Counted from the stretch's first letter, positions 53,313 through 62,106 are shown. The stretch: 64,000 nucleotides of DNA from SVEL01 sp045125245 (GCA_045125245.1 JBGVNF010000012.1:22185-86184); one strand, 5' to 3'. A program made the numbers and translations. Notes: generated from the sequence alone by a model not told the origin.

Positions 53313-54626
53313 ATGTCTATTTTGACTTTTAAGGGTGGTATTCACCCAAAAGATGGAAAAGCTTTATCAAAGGCTAAGGCTATCAAGACATTAACACCTA
53401 AGGGAGAAATAGTTATTCCACTTAGTCAGCATATTGGTGCACCTGCGTCACCATGTGTAGAAGTTGGTGATAGAGTGCTTGTTGGACAAAAAATCGGTGA
53501 AGCAGCAGGATTTATTTCTGCAAATGTTCACTCATCAGTTTCAGGTACAGTGAAAAAGATTGAACCACGCCAAGTTGCTAATGGTACAATGGTTAATTGT
53601 GTCATAATCGAAAATGATGAAAGCTACGAAGAAGCTATATTAGAGCATAAAGCTTATGATGAAATGTCTAAGGAAGATATTCGAGCAGCAATTAAGGAAG
53701 CAGGTATAGTAGGAATGGGTGGAGCTGGATTCCCAACTAATGTCAAGCTTACACCTAAGGATGATGATAAAATCCAGTATGTAATCGTAAATGGCGCAGA
53801 ATGTGAACCATATTTGACATCGGATTACAGAAGAATGATTGAAGAACCAGAAGTGTTAATTGAAGGTTTAAAGATTGTACTTTCATTGTTTAAAAATGCT
53901 AAAGGAATTATAGCTATAGAGGATAATAAGCTTGATGCTATAGTGAATCTTAAAAAATTAACAAAAAATGAATCTAACATAGAGATAAAAGGCGTATATA
54001 CAAAGTATCCACAGGGTGGTGAACGAGCTCTAATATATGCGTTAACTGGTAGAGAGGTTAACTCTAGTATGTTACCAGCGGATGTAGGTTGCGTGGTAAA
54101 TAATGTAGACACTATGTTTGCTATCTACAATGCAATTATAAATCATAAATCGCTATATACAAGAGTTGTAACCATAACAGGTGATGCAGTGGCTGAACCA
54201 GGTAATTACTTAGTGCCTATTGGTACTAGTTTTAATGAGGTTATCGAAGCAGCGGGTGGATTTAAAAGAACACCAGAAAAGATAATAGCCGGTGGACCTA
54301 TGATGGGCGTTGCTGTATTTACTACAGATATACCTGTTACTAAAGGTACTAGCGCCATATTGGCCTTTAAAAAGGATCAGGTAGCTTCTTCTAAAGCGTC
54401 TGCATGTATTAACTGTGGTAAATGTCTCGAAGTATGTCCAGGTAGAGTTATGCCATCTAGATTAGCAACTATGGCAGAGCATGGAGACAGAGAAGGATTT
54501 ATAGAGAATTTTGGTATGGAATGTTGTGAATGTGGATGTTGTTCATATATATGTCCAGCAAAGCGCAATCTTACACAGTCTATAAAATCTATGCGTAAAG
54601 ACATATTAGCAAGCAGAAAAAAGTAG
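53313..54626 (+). CDS. rnfC: Rnf electron transport complex subunit C
   Basis: A 437-residue peripheral subunit carrying the NADH/FMN site and two [4Fe-4S] clusters. N-terminal barrel with GGIHPKDGKALSKAKAIK, the NADH-binding segment VGMGGAGFPTNVKLTP and NGAECEPYLTSDYRRM, then clusters CINCGKCLEVCP and CCECGCCSYICP near residues 370-420. Rnf couples ferredoxin-to-NAD electron flow to ion pumping. Gene order C-D-G-E-A-B matches clostridial operons. Shine-Dalgarno GGAGG. Confidence 0.97.
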   Translation: MSILTFKGGIHPKDGKALSKAKAIKTLTPKGEIVIPLSQHIGAPASPCVEVGDRVLVGQKIGEAAGFISANVHSSVSGTVKKIEPRQVANGTMVNCVIIENDESYEEAILEHKAYDEMSKEDIRAAIKEAGIVGMGGAGFPTNVKLTPKDDDKIQYVIVNGAECEPYLTSDYRRMIEEPEVLIEGLKIVLSLFKNAKGIIAIEDNKLDAIVNLKKLTKNESNIEIKGVYTKYPQGGERALIYALTGREVNSSMLPADVGCVVNNVDTMFAIYNAIINHKSLYTRVVTITGDAVAEPGNYLVPIGTSFNEVIEAAGGFKRTPEKIIAGGPMMGVAVFTTDIPVTKGTSAILAFKKDQVASSKASACINCGKCLEVCPGRVMPSRLATMAEHGDREGFIENFGMECCECGCCSYICPAKRNLTQSIKSMRKDILASRKK

Positions 54627-54638
54627 GAGGTTTCAAAT

Positions 54639-55595
54639 ATGAGTAATTTATACAAAGTATCATCGAACCCTCATGTTCGAGATAATAACACAACCACATC
54701 TATTATGTTGGATGTTATTATTGCATTGATACCTGCTACAATTTTTGGTGTTTATAACGCAGGTGATAATGCATTACATGCAGCACTTTTGATATTGGTA
54801 TGTGTGGGAAGTGCAGTTTTCTTTGAATTTATATTCCAAAAAGGAATGAAACAGACTGTTACTATTTCAGATATGAGTGCTGCAGTTACAGGTTTATTGC
54901 TAGCACTTAACTTACCATCAACATTCCCTATTTGGATGGCGATTATAGGTTCAGCCTTTGCCATAATTGTTATTAAACAGCTTTATGGCGGTATAGGACA
55001 GAACTTTATGAACCCAGCACTTGGTGCAAGATGTTTCTTGGTATTATCATTTGGTGTAAGAATGACAACATTTGTATATGATGGTGTCACAGGACCAACA
55101 CCTTTAGCTGTTCTTAAAACTAACGGTGAGGTAGATAGTGTAAAAGAAATGTTTATAGGTACTATTGGTGGAACTATAGGAGAAACAAGTGTTATCGCAC
55201 TTCTTATAGGAGCTAGTTATTTGCTTATTAAGAAGGTTATCGACTTTAGAATACCTTTCTTCTACATATTATCATTTAGTATTTTTATCGTTTTATTTGG
55301 TGATAAAACATTTGATTTCGGTTATTTATTAACACATTTATGTGGTGGTGGTCTTATACTTGGTGCATTTTTTATGGCGACTGATTATGTTACATCACCT
55401 ATTACACCAGTAGGTAGAATTGTATTTGGTATTATTATAGGTATTTTAACTGCTATATTTAGAATCTTTGGACCTAGTGCTGAAGGTGTTTCTTTTGCAA
55501 TCATATTTGGAAATTTACTTGTGCCATTAATTGATAAGGTGACAAGACCTAGACCGTTTGGTTACAAAAATATGAAAAAAAAGGAGGAGAAGTAA
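54639..55595 (+). CDS. rnfD: Rnf complex subunit D
   Basis: A 318-residue membrane subunit with about ten helices. It contains FMNPALGAR and the flavin attachment region DGVTGPTPLA, in which T154 should carry covalent FMN added by ApbE. The usual box is GATPL; here it is GPTPL, a small departure. C-terminal GAFFMATDYVTSPITPVG is typical. Close neighbours: 12 nt after rnfC, 0 nt before rnfG. Confidence 0.96.
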   Translation: MSNLYKVSSNPHVRDNNTTTSIMLDVIIALIPATIFGVYNAGDNALHAALLILVCVGSAVFFEFIFQKGMKQTVTISDMSAAVTGLLLALNLPSTFPIWMAIIGSAFAIIVIKQLYGGIGQNFMNPALGARCFLVLSFGVRMTTFVYDGVTGPTPLAVLKTNGEVDSVKEMFIGTIGGTIGETSVIALLIGASYLLIKKVIDFRIPFFYILSFSIFIVLFGDKTFDFGYLLTHLCGGGLILGAFFMATDYVTSPITPVGRIVFGIIIGILTAIFRIFGPSAEGVSFAIIFGNLLVPLIDKVTRPRPFGYKNMKKKEEK

Positions 55596-56258
55596 ATGAA
55601 AAGTTTAGTTAAAGATGCTCTCGTCCTTTTTGCAATAACACTTGTGGCAGGCTTAATGTTAGGTGTTGTATATGAAGTTACTAAAGCACCTAGAGCAAAG
55701 CAGGCCGAACTTACTAGAATCAACGCTTTTAAGACTGTATTTACAGATTATTTTAAAGGTAAAGAAGAATTTAAAGATGTAGATACCAAGAATATAGAAT
55801 TTAAAGATGTAGATTTAAGTGAGATTGAAGCATTTAAAGATAATCTAAAAAAAGCAGGTTATTCTGAAAAGAAGGTTGTAGTAAATGAGGCTGTTGAGGC
55901 TATTACAGATAATGCTACTGTCGGATATGCTGTCACTGTGACATCTAAGGAAGGCTACGGTGGAGATATTAAATTCACAGTAGGATTCTTAAAAAATGGT
56001 ACAGTTACAGGTATATCATATCTTTCTATTTCAGAGACAGCGGGCTTAGGTATGGAAGCGAAGAATGCATCATTTATTAAGTCTTTTGTAGGTAAAAGTG
56101 GTGGTGAATTCGTGGTGGATAAAGATAATTCGTCAGGTTTACCTAATGAAATCGATGCTATATCTGGCGCAACTATTACTACAAGAGCTATTACAAATGG
56201 TGTGAATGCAGCATATGTTGCACTTGTACAGATTTTAGGAGGTGATATCAATGAGTAA
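55596..56258 (+). CDS. rnfG: Rnf complex subunit G
   Basis: A 220-residue subunit with one N-terminal membrane helix (ALVLFAITLVAGLMLGVVYE) and an outside FMN domain. Flavinylation motif SGAT in EIDAISGATITTRAI, with T193 the covalent FMN site. Also YAVTVTSKEGYGGDIKF and ETAGLGMEAKN. ApbE, which attaches the FMN, is encoded at 61021. It overlaps the rnfE start by 8 nt. Confidence 0.97.
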   Translation: MKSLVKDALVLFAITLVAGLMLGVVYEVTKAPRAKQAELTRINAFKTVFTDYFKGKEEFKDVDTKNIEFKDVDLSEIEAFKDNLKKAGYSEKKVVVNEAVEAITDNATVGYAVTVTSKEGYGGDIKFTVGFLKNGTVTGISYLSISETAGLGMEAKNASFIKSFVGKSGGEFVVDKDNSSGLPNEIDAISGATITTRAITNGVNAAYVALVQILGGDINE

Positions 56259-56970
56259 TGAAAAGAAATCAAATATTTTTTCAGTCTGCTTTGAAAGATT
56301 ATTCAATGGTATCATAAAGGAAAATCCTACATTTGTTATGATGCTTGGTATGTGTCCAACCCTTGCAGTTACTACATCTTGTATAAATGGTATAGGTATG
56401 GGACTTACAACTACAGTAGTTTTAGCTCTTTCTAACGTATTTATATCAATGCTTAGAAAGATTATTCCAGACAAAGCGAGAGTGCCGGCATTTATAGTTG
56501 TTGTTGCCAGCTTTGTTACTATGGTGCAATTCTTACTTGAAGCTTATTTGCCTTCATTAAATGCATCTTTAGGTATATATATACCACTTATTGTTGTAAA
56601 TTGTATTATTCTTGGTAGAGCAGAATCTTATGCTTCTAAGAATCCGGTTATTCCTTCACTTTTTGATGGTATAGGTATGGGACTTGGATTTACTATAGGT
56701 TTAGGTTCATTAGGTGCTTTGAGAGAAATAATAGGATCTGGTAAAATTTTTGGAAAAACTATTATTCCAGATTCAATTGAACCTATAAGAATTATCGGCT
56801 CTGCGCCAGGTGCCTTTTTTGTACTTGCATGCTTAGTTGCTATACAGAATAAGGTTAAGCTTTCTTCAGGTAAAAAGCCTAAGGAAGAGACTGGTTGCAA
56901 CGGTAATTGTGCAGCTTGTCAGACTGTTTGCGAAAGCAAAAGTGATGATACAGTAAAGGAGGAAGAGTAA
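56251..56970 (+). CDS. rnfE: Rnf complex subunit E with cysteine-rich tail
   Basis: A 239-residue membrane subunit with six helices; core signatures NPTFVMMLGMCPTLAVTTSCINGIGMG and ILGRAESYASKNPVIPSLFDGIGMGLGFT supply cysteines to the membrane iron-sulfur site. After the last helix lies a hydrophilic tail with CNGNCAACQTVC (C216, C220, C223, C227) and an acidic end. The tail is not part of the core fold. ATG 56251 is used because GGAGG precedes it; a GTG three codons upstream is in frame. Confidence 0.95.
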   Translation: MSNEKKSNIFSVCFERLFNGIIKENPTFVMMLGMCPTLAVTTSCINGIGMGLTTTVVLALSNVFISMLRKIIPDKARVPAFIVVVASFVTMVQFLLEAYLPSLNASLGIYIPLIVVNCIILGRAESYASKNPVIPSLFDGIGMGLGFTIGLGSLGALREIIGSGKIFGKTIIPDSIEPIRIIGSAPGAFFVLACLVAIQNKVKLSSGKKPKEETGCNGNCAACQTVCESKSDDTVKEEE

Positions 56971-56971
56971 G

Positions 56972-57547
56972 ATGGGCGAATTATTAAAAATTGCAGTTGC
57001 TACTGCCCTTATTAATAACGTTGTATTAAGTCAGTTCTTAGGTTTATGCCCATTTCTTGGTGTATCAAAAAAGACTAAGACTGCATTAGGTATGGGTGGA
57101 GCAGTTATTTTTGTTATGACTATTGCATCTATATTATGTTATGGTGTATATGCATTGATACTTGTTCCTTTCAATGTAGAATATCTTGAAACTATTGTAT
57201 TTATTTTATTGATAGCTGCTTTGGTACAGTTTGTAGAAATGTTCTTAAAGAAATTCAGCCCAGCTTTATATAAGGCATTGGGTGTATATTTACCTTTGAT
57301 TACAACAAACTGTGCAGTTCTTGGCGTGGTTATTATAAATGTTCAAAAGGAATATACATTTATTCAGTCAGTAGTTAATTCTATGGGAACTGCTATTGGA
57401 TTTACTATCGCTATAGTAATACTTGCAGGCCTTAGAGAGAAAATGGAGTACAATAATATATCTCCAGCCTTTAAGGGAATGCCTATTGTTTTAGTTACAG
57501 CTGGACTTATGGCTATAGCTTTTAGTGGCTTTAGTGGTATATTTTAA
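56972..57547 (+). CDS. rnfA: Rnf complex subunit A
   Basis: A 191-residue subunit homologous to RnfE in inverted topology, with six helices. Signatures INNVVLSQFLGLCPFLGVS and PLITTNCAVLGVVIINVQKEYTFIQSVVNSMGTAIGFT supply the cysteines of the membrane iron-sulfur site shared with RnfE. 1-nt gap from rnfE, 12 nt to rnfB. Confidence 0.97.
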   Translation: MGELLKIAVATALINNVVLSQFLGLCPFLGVSKKTKTALGMGGAVIFVMTIASILCYGVYALILVPFNVEYLETIVFILLIAALVQFVEMFLKKFSPALYKALGVYLPLITTNCAVLGVVIINVQKEYTFIQSVVNSMGTAIGFTIAIVILAGLREKMEYNNISPAFKGMPIVLVTAGLMAIAFSGFSGIF

Positions 57548-57559
57548 GGAGGTAGGTTG

Positions 57560-58366
57560 ATGAATATTGTAAGTATATTAGTTGCCTGCCTTGTTGTAGG
57601 TGTTACTGGATTAATAATCGGTGTATTATTGGGGTACGCTGGAAAAGTATTCGAAGTAGAAGTAGATGAAAAAGAGATAAAGGTAAGAGAAGTGTTACCT
57701 GGAAGCAACTGTGGTGGTTGTGGATATGCAGGCTGTGATGCTATGGCAGAAGCAATCGCCAAGGGAAATGCGTCAGCCAATGGTTGTCCGGTAGGCGGTG
57801 CGGCCGTAGCTGAAAAGATTGCAGAAATTATGGGTACAGAGGTTTCTTCTACTAAATTTGTCGCTTATGTAAAGTGTAGTGGTGATTGTGAATCAGCACC
57901 TTTAAACTATGAATATCACGGAAATGCAAGCTGTAAAGAGGCAGTGTATGTTACAGGAAATGGACCAAAGAAATGTTCATATGGATGTATGGGATTTGGT
58001 TCTTGTGTGGCAGTGTGTGACTTTGATGCTATATCCATTGTTAATGGAATAGCAGTTGTAGACAGAGAAAAGTGTGTATCCTGTGGTAAATGTATAAAAG
58101 AATGTCCTAAAAATCTTATTGAATTAGTTCCTTATGAGAGCAAAGTATTTGTAGGATGTAATTCTAAGGATAAAGGTGTAAATGTAAAGGCTGCATGTAG
58201 TAAAGGTTGTATCGGTTGTAAATTATGTGAAAAGAACTGTAAGTTCGATGCAATTCATGTAATTGATAATATTGCATATATCGATTATGACAAATGTATT
58301 GGTTGTGGTGTATGTGCAATGAAATGTCCAGCAAAGATAATTGAAAAATTACCGAAAAATAAATAA
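57560..58366 (+). CDS. rnfB: Rnf complex subunit B
   Basis: A 268-residue ferredoxin-type subunit that accepts electrons from reduced ferredoxin. N-terminal membrane helix (about 5-24), the cluster domain SNCGGCGYAGCDAMAEAI with a distant NGCPVGG, a segment with CSYGCMGFGSCVAVCDFDAI, then two further [4Fe-4S] sets (CVSCGKCIKECPKN and CIGCKLCEKNCKFD) and a last one CIGCGVCAMKCPAK. The many cysteines fit the multi-cluster clostridial form. Ends the operon. Confidence 0.97.
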   Translation: MNIVSILVACLVVGVTGLIIGVLLGYAGKVFEVEVDEKEIKVREVLPGSNCGGCGYAGCDAMAEAIAKGNASANGCPVGGAAVAEKIAEIMGTEVSSTKFVAYVKCSGDCESAPLNYEYHGNASCKEAVYVTGNGPKKCSYGCMGFGSCVAVCDFDAISIVNGIAVVDREKCVSCGKCIKECPKNLIELVPYESKVFVGCNSKDKGVNVKAACSKGCIGCKLCEKNCKFDAIHVIDNIAYIDYDKCIGCGVCAMKCPAKIIEKLPKNK

Positions 58367-58379
58367 AAATCAGAACAAA

Positions 58380-58416
58380 GCGGAGCAAGTCACTCTTTCT
58401 AGAGTACTTGCTCCGC
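58380..58416 (+). terminator. Long hairpin after rnfB
   Basis: GCGGAGCAAGT (58380-58390) pairs perfectly with ACTTGCTCCGC (58406-58416); inside, ACTCT (58392-58396) pairs with AGAGT (58401-58405). One C is bulged. No T tract follows, so it may end the transcript inefficiently or protect its 3' end. Confidence 0.65.
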
Positions 58417-58504
58417 GATTTATGCATAATATGGTGGACATTTTTTTATTAATATGATAAATTTATATTAAAGTATGCGTAAATTACAAAGGAGGCTGTA
58501 TATA

Positions 58505-60175
58505 ATGGATATATCTACAAAACATAAAGTAGAATCTCAGTATGAAGCAATACTACATATATTATCAGAGTGTACAGAAGACTATATCTATATATATGAT
58601 TTAAATAATGATTTTTTTAGAATATCACCTGGAGCATTAGATTTCTATGATTTACCGTCTACTAGATTTTATAATGCTACAGAATATATTCTTAATGCTG
58701 TACACCCAGATGACAAAGCATTGTTAATAACTGATTTGAATTTAATCAAAGAAGGAAAAAGCATAACTCATGATTTAGAATATCGTTGGCTTGATAAGCA
58801 GGGTAAGTCATCATGGATTAGCTGTAGAGGAAAGGTTTTTGATACTGGAGATAGTAATGATTGTATTCTTGTTGGTAGAATACATCGTTTAGGTATCACA
58901 AGAAAAGCTGACGATTTAACAGGATTTTTAAATCATAATCAGCTTCGAATAAATTATAAAAAATTCATGGAAGAGAATCCGGATTATAGCGGAGCATATT
59001 TGATAATCGGTATTGATAATATCAAGGGTATTAACCAGAAGTTTGGTCTTACTGGTGGTGACATGGCCTTAGAATTTGTTGGCGATGCTATAAGGGAGTG
59101 CGTAAGATCAGAATCAAGAATCTATCGTATAGAAGGTGATGAATTCGTTATAAGAACTGATGGTGATATAAATGATGCAAAGGATATGTATTATGCTATC
59201 AGAAGCATACTTGATCAGATGATTGCAGATCATGACTATGAAATAGTGTTTACTATATCAGGTGGTGTATTTATCGCTAATGCAAATATAAGATTTGAAG
59301 AATTGAAGGTTAAGCTTGATTTTGCATTAAACAGAGCAAAGAAAAACGGTAGAAACTGTGTTGTAGGATATAAAGAGGAAGATTACCTTGAAAATGTACA
59401 GGTATTAAATATCCAAGAATTACTTCGTGATTCTATCAACAATAATTTCGAGGGATATGAAGTTTATTATCAGCCACTTATTGATTCAAAAACTAAGAAA
59501 TTGATAGGTGCTGAGGCACTTCTTAGATGGGAGTGTGACAGATATGGTAAATTATCTCCTGCACAATTTATACCTATTCTCGAGGATAGTGGTCTTATAG
59601 TTCCTGTAGGAAAATGGGTTGCATACACAGCTATCAAGCAGTGTAAAGAATGGCAAAAGATTATTCCAGAATTTAAGATTAACATTAATTTATCATATAT
59701 TCAGATTAGAAAGAGTAATGTAGCATTGGATATCATTAATGTTATTCAGAAGGTTGGTATAGATCCAAAGTATGTTACATTTGAGTTTACTGAAAGCGGA
59801 TATCTTGAGAATGATACTTCTGTTAAAAAGCTTATTAAAATCTTTAATAATCAGGGTATAAAGTTAGCGCTTGACGATTTTGGTACCGGATATTCAAATC
59901 TTGCATATTTGCAGAACTTCAATGTTGATGTTATCAAGATTGACCGTTCGTTTGTAAATAAAGCTATGGAAGATGATAATATCTACAATGTTATCAATCA
60001 TATTATTGATATGGCACATAACATAAATGTTACAGTATGTATAGAAGGTATTGAAAACGTAGAAGAGCAGGATAAGATATGTAAGTTATTGCCAGATACT
60101 ATGCAGGGATACTTATTCGGAAGACCAGCTCCTGCAGACGAATTTGAAAAAGCTCATATGGCAGCACATATGTAA
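58505..60175 (+). CDS. PAS-GGDEF-EAL c-di-GMP phosphodiesterase
   Basis: A 556-residue cytosolic protein. PAS-like domain (about 20-130, with RFYNATEYILNAVHPDDK), GGDEF domain (about 135-295), EAL domain (about 310-550). The GGDEF box reads EGDEF (residues 210-214), so cyclase activity is doubtful. The EAL part keeps its key residues: GAEALLRW, NINLS, FTESG, ALDDFGTGYSN, DVIKIDRSFV, EGIENVEEQ, QGYLFGRP. It probably degrades c-di-GMP, with the GGDEF part as GTP sensor. GTG/ATG choices upstream are before AAAGGAGG; ATG 58505 is the start. No linked partner. Confidence 0.93.
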   Translation: MDISTKHKVESQYEAILHILSECTEDYIYIYDLNNDFFRISPGALDFYDLPSTRFYNATEYILNAVHPDDKALLITDLNLIKEGKSITHDLEYRWLDKQGKSSWISCRGKVFDTGDSNDCILVGRIHRLGITRKADDLTGFLNHNQLRINYKKFMEENPDYSGAYLIIGIDNIKGINQKFGLTGGDMALEFVGDAIRECVRSESRIYRIEGDEFVIRTDGDINDAKDMYYAIRSILDQMIADHDYEIVFTISGGVFIANANIRFEELKVKLDFALNRAKKNGRNCVVGYKEEDYLENVQVLNIQELLRDSINNNFEGYEVYYQPLIDSKTKKLIGAEALLRWECDRYGKLSPAQFIPILEDSGLIVPVGKWVAYTAIKQCKEWQKIIPEFKININLSYIQIRKSNVALDIINVIQKVGIDPKYVTFEFTESGYLENDTSVKKLIKIFNNQGIKLALDDFGTGYSNLAYLQNFNVDVIKIDRSFVNKAMEDDNIYNVINHIIDMAHNINVTVCIEGIENVEEQDKICKLLPDTMQGYLFGRPAPADEFEKAHMAAHM

Positions 60176-60212
60176 ATTGAATTATATTTGCAAATCAACT
60201 ATAAATGATAAT

Positions 60213-60251
60213 CATAGAAGAAGGTCAGCTGTTTGCTGACCTTCTTCTATG
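60213..60251 (+). terminator. Perfect 17-bp hairpin after the GGDEF-EAL gene
   Basis: CATAGAAGAAGGTCAGC (60213-60229) is fully complementary to GCTGACCTTCTTCTATG (60235-60251), loop TGTTT. The C/T-rich second arm is followed by TAATATT, not a T run. It probably ends the gene's transcript and also shields the insertion element behind it. Confidence 0.65.
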
Positions 60252-60341
60252 TAATATTATGGGTCGTGACCCTGTTGAGCTCGCGAAGCGTGCGAAATAT
60301 CAACCACCCGCTATGCGGGTGCGCGGTGTTTGTTATACAAA

Positions 60342-60406
60342 AAAATCACCTTTCCGTTATAATAAGGTTGTTCAAGCCAATTTATAACGAAAGGAAAGGT
60401 GATTTT
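60342..60406 (+). promoter_or_regulatory. Leader stem sequestering the tnpA ribosome site
   Basis: The arm 60342-60362 (AAAATCACCTTTCC then GTTATAA) pairs with 60382-60406 (TTATAAC, GAAA bulge, GGAAAGGTGATTTT). The Shine-Dalgarno AAGGAAAGG lies in the right arm. This matches the translation-blocking leader hairpin described for IS200. A TATAAT (60358-60363) exists in the left arm but lacks a -35 at the right distance. Confidence 0.8.
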
Positions 60407-60407
60407 A

Positions 60408-60869
60408 ATGGCCAATAAGGCAAATAGTTTAGCACACACTAAATGGATGTGTAAATACCACATAGTGTTCACTCCTAAGTATAGAAGAAAAATTATCTAT
60501 AATCAATACAAAGAAAGTATCAGAGATACACTGAAAAAGCTATGCGATTACAAAGGTGTAGAGATTATAGAAGGGCATCTTATGCCAGACCACGTGCATA
60601 TGCTGGTAAGTATACCACCCAAATTGAGTGTATCACAATTTATGGGGTATCTCAAAGGTAAAAGTGCATTAATGATATTTGATAAGCACGCAAATCTAAA
60701 GTATAAGTTTGGAAATAGACATTTCTGGGCAGAAGGATATTATGTGAGTACAGTAGGTTTAAATGAAGCAACTATCAAAAAGTATATTCAAGAGCAAGAA
60801 AGTCACGATATTGCAATGGATAAATTAAGCGTCAAAGAGTACGAAGACCCTTTTAAGGGTAGCAAGTAG
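60408..60869 (+). CDS. tnpA: IS200/IS605 family transposase TnpA (HUH, Y1)
   Basis: A 153-residue single-strand transposase. HUH motif HVH (H62, H64 in MPDHVHMLVSIPP) coordinates the metal, and Y126 in KKYIQEQ is the expected nucleophile; FWAEGYYVSTVG is a family signature. Full length with intact catalytic residues, so it may be active. ATG 60408 fits the ribosome site AAGGAAAGG, which is masked by the leader stem. Confidence 0.95.
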   Translation: MANKANSLAHTKWMCKYHIVFTPKYRRKIIYNQYKESIRDTLKKLCDYKGVEIIEGHLMPDHVHMLVSIPPKLSVSQFMGYLKGKSALMIFDKHANLKYKFGNRHFWAEGYYVSTVGLNEATIKKYIQEQESHDIAMDKLSVKEYEDPFKGSK

Positions 60870-61020
60870 TACAAACGCCCTTTCAAGGGCTGCGACGAGT
60901 CAAGGGCGTTAAGGCTTGAACAAAGTGAAAGCCAGCGTCTTTAGGCGCTGGCCGGTAACTGCCCCTTATAGGGGCGAGCAAACCACCCGTTTGACGGGTG
61001 GTCATGATTATTTAGAAATA

Positions 61021-62049
61021 TTATTTGAGTGTAATAAATTCACCGTCGTCCTTTAGTCCATTTGATAAATAGATATTATAATCCTTATCGATAATAATAC
61101 ACTCAATATCTTCGTATGTCTTATTATTAGCCATATTTAAAGCAAATTCCTTACCCATAAGTAGAAAACCTGTACTATAACAATCTGCCACAAGAGAACT
61201 GTCTGCTATAATAGTAACAGATAAGATATCGTTTTCCACAGGATAGCCCGTTGAAGTATCGATTATATGATGATATATTTTGTTGTTTTCTTCAAAATAT
61301 CGTTCATATATACCTGAAGTTACAACTGATTTATTTTTAATCTTTACAGCACATATGGGGTTAGAATTATCGCTAAATGGCTTTTTTATACCTATTCCAT
61401 ATAAGGAATCATTGTATTTATCACCTATAGCCAAAATATTTCCACCTAAATCTATTAAGGCTTCATTTATTCCAACGCTCCTTAAATGCTCTCCAATTTT
61501 ATCAGCTATAAATCCTTTTGCAGAAGCACCCAAAGTAATTCGCGTATTAACAGTGGGATTATTAAAGTTGTTAAGAGCATTTTCTATCATGTCACGTGAA
61601 GGAATATTTTTCTTTGAAAAATCCCATAAAGTACATAAATCCCCAGAATAAATTGAAAATTTCTCCTGGAAAGGAAGAGTGATTTCTTCTGTTTTACAGA
61701 TAATATCTTCTAAAGCAGTACTCAATTCAACAGTTTTTCCATTTAAATAATCTGGATTACTGTTAAGCAAAAACAACTCACTATTGGGATTAGTTGGACT
61801 GCATATTTTTTCATACCTAGCACATATATCTATAGCCTCATCTAGGATAGTTTCAAAATCTCTTAGCGCGTCGGAATTTTCTAAGCAATCATAAATGGAA
61901 ATTTTAACATAAGTATCAAAATAAAAGCCTTCTTTTGTTATAACTTTATTTGAAAAACCACCTTTAGTAGCACCATTATTTAAATATATAATAACTACTA
62001 CAGACACAAAAAGCATCACAATAATAGCTACAATCTTATCCTTTTTCAT
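61021..62049 (-). CDS. apbE: FAD:protein FMN transferase
   Basis: A 342-residue membrane-anchored flavin transferase with one N-terminal helix (IVAIIVMLFVSVVVIIYLNNG, about 7-27), not a lipoprotein (no lipobox Cys). It splits FAD and attaches FMN to Thr of target motifs such as SGAT. Seen: GFYFDTYVKISIYDC, LSTALEDIICKTEEI, TLGASAKGFIADKIGEHLRS, IDLGGNILAIG, YHHIIDTSTGYPVENDILSVTIIA and DCYSTGFLLMG. Substrates should be RnfG and RnfD, encoded 2.6 kb upstream. The start is set by AAGGAG 9 nt before ATG 62049; an in-frame ATG lies ten codons upstream. Confidence 0.95.
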   Translation of the reverse strand: MKKDKIVAIIVMLFVSVVVIIYLNNGATKGGFSNKVITKEGFYFDTYVKISIYDCLENSDALRDFETILDEAIDICARYEKICSPTNPNSELFLLNSNPDYLNGKTVELSTALEDIICKTEEITLPFQEKFSIYSGDLCTLWDFSKKNIPSRDMIENALNNFNNPTVNTRITLGASAKGFIADKIGEHLRSVGINEALIDLGGNILAIGDKYNDSLYGIGIKKPFSDNSNPICAVKIKNKSVVTSGIYERYFEENNKIYHHIIDTSTGYPVENDILSVTIIADSSLVADCYSTGFLLMGKEFALNMANNKTYEDIECIIIDKDYNIYLSNGLKDDGEFITLK

Positions 62050-62077
62050 CTCAATAGACTCCTTGTACATTTCCTTC

Positions 62078-62106
62078 ATTATACCATAGCAAAATAGTTA
62101 CACCAA
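62078..62106 (-). promoter_or_regulatory. Putative sigma-A promoter of apbE
   Basis: On the minus strand TTGGTG (62101-62106), 17-nt spacer, TATAAT (62078-62083), with TGG before the -10 (extended). It lies 29 nt before the start. Confidence 0.7.

Larger units (their letters stand above)
60284..61010 (+). mobile_element. IS200-type insertion sequence (tnpA only)
   Basis: One transposase gene between a left-end hairpin CACCCGC-TAT-GCGGGTG (60305-60321) and a right-end hairpin ACCACCCGT-TTG-ACGGGTGGT (60982-61002). The two share the CACCCG/CGGGTG core, as for the subterminal hairpins of IS200/IS605 elements. There are no inverted terminal repeats and no tnpB. Exact ends cannot be fixed without an empty site; the stated limits are estimates. 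The stretch 60870-60980 holds three more hairpins: 60877-60890, 60931-60952 and 60961-60975. Confidence 0.8.

Noticed and set aside
60342..60363. An internal tnpA promoter using TATAAT at 60358
   Set aside because: No -35 box at a usable distance; TTGTTA is 22 nt away. The word is better explained as part of the leader stem.
60870..61010. A functional TnpB-type guide RNA
   Set aside because: Several stems are present, but there is no tnpB in the window, so only a possible remnant is reported as a finding.
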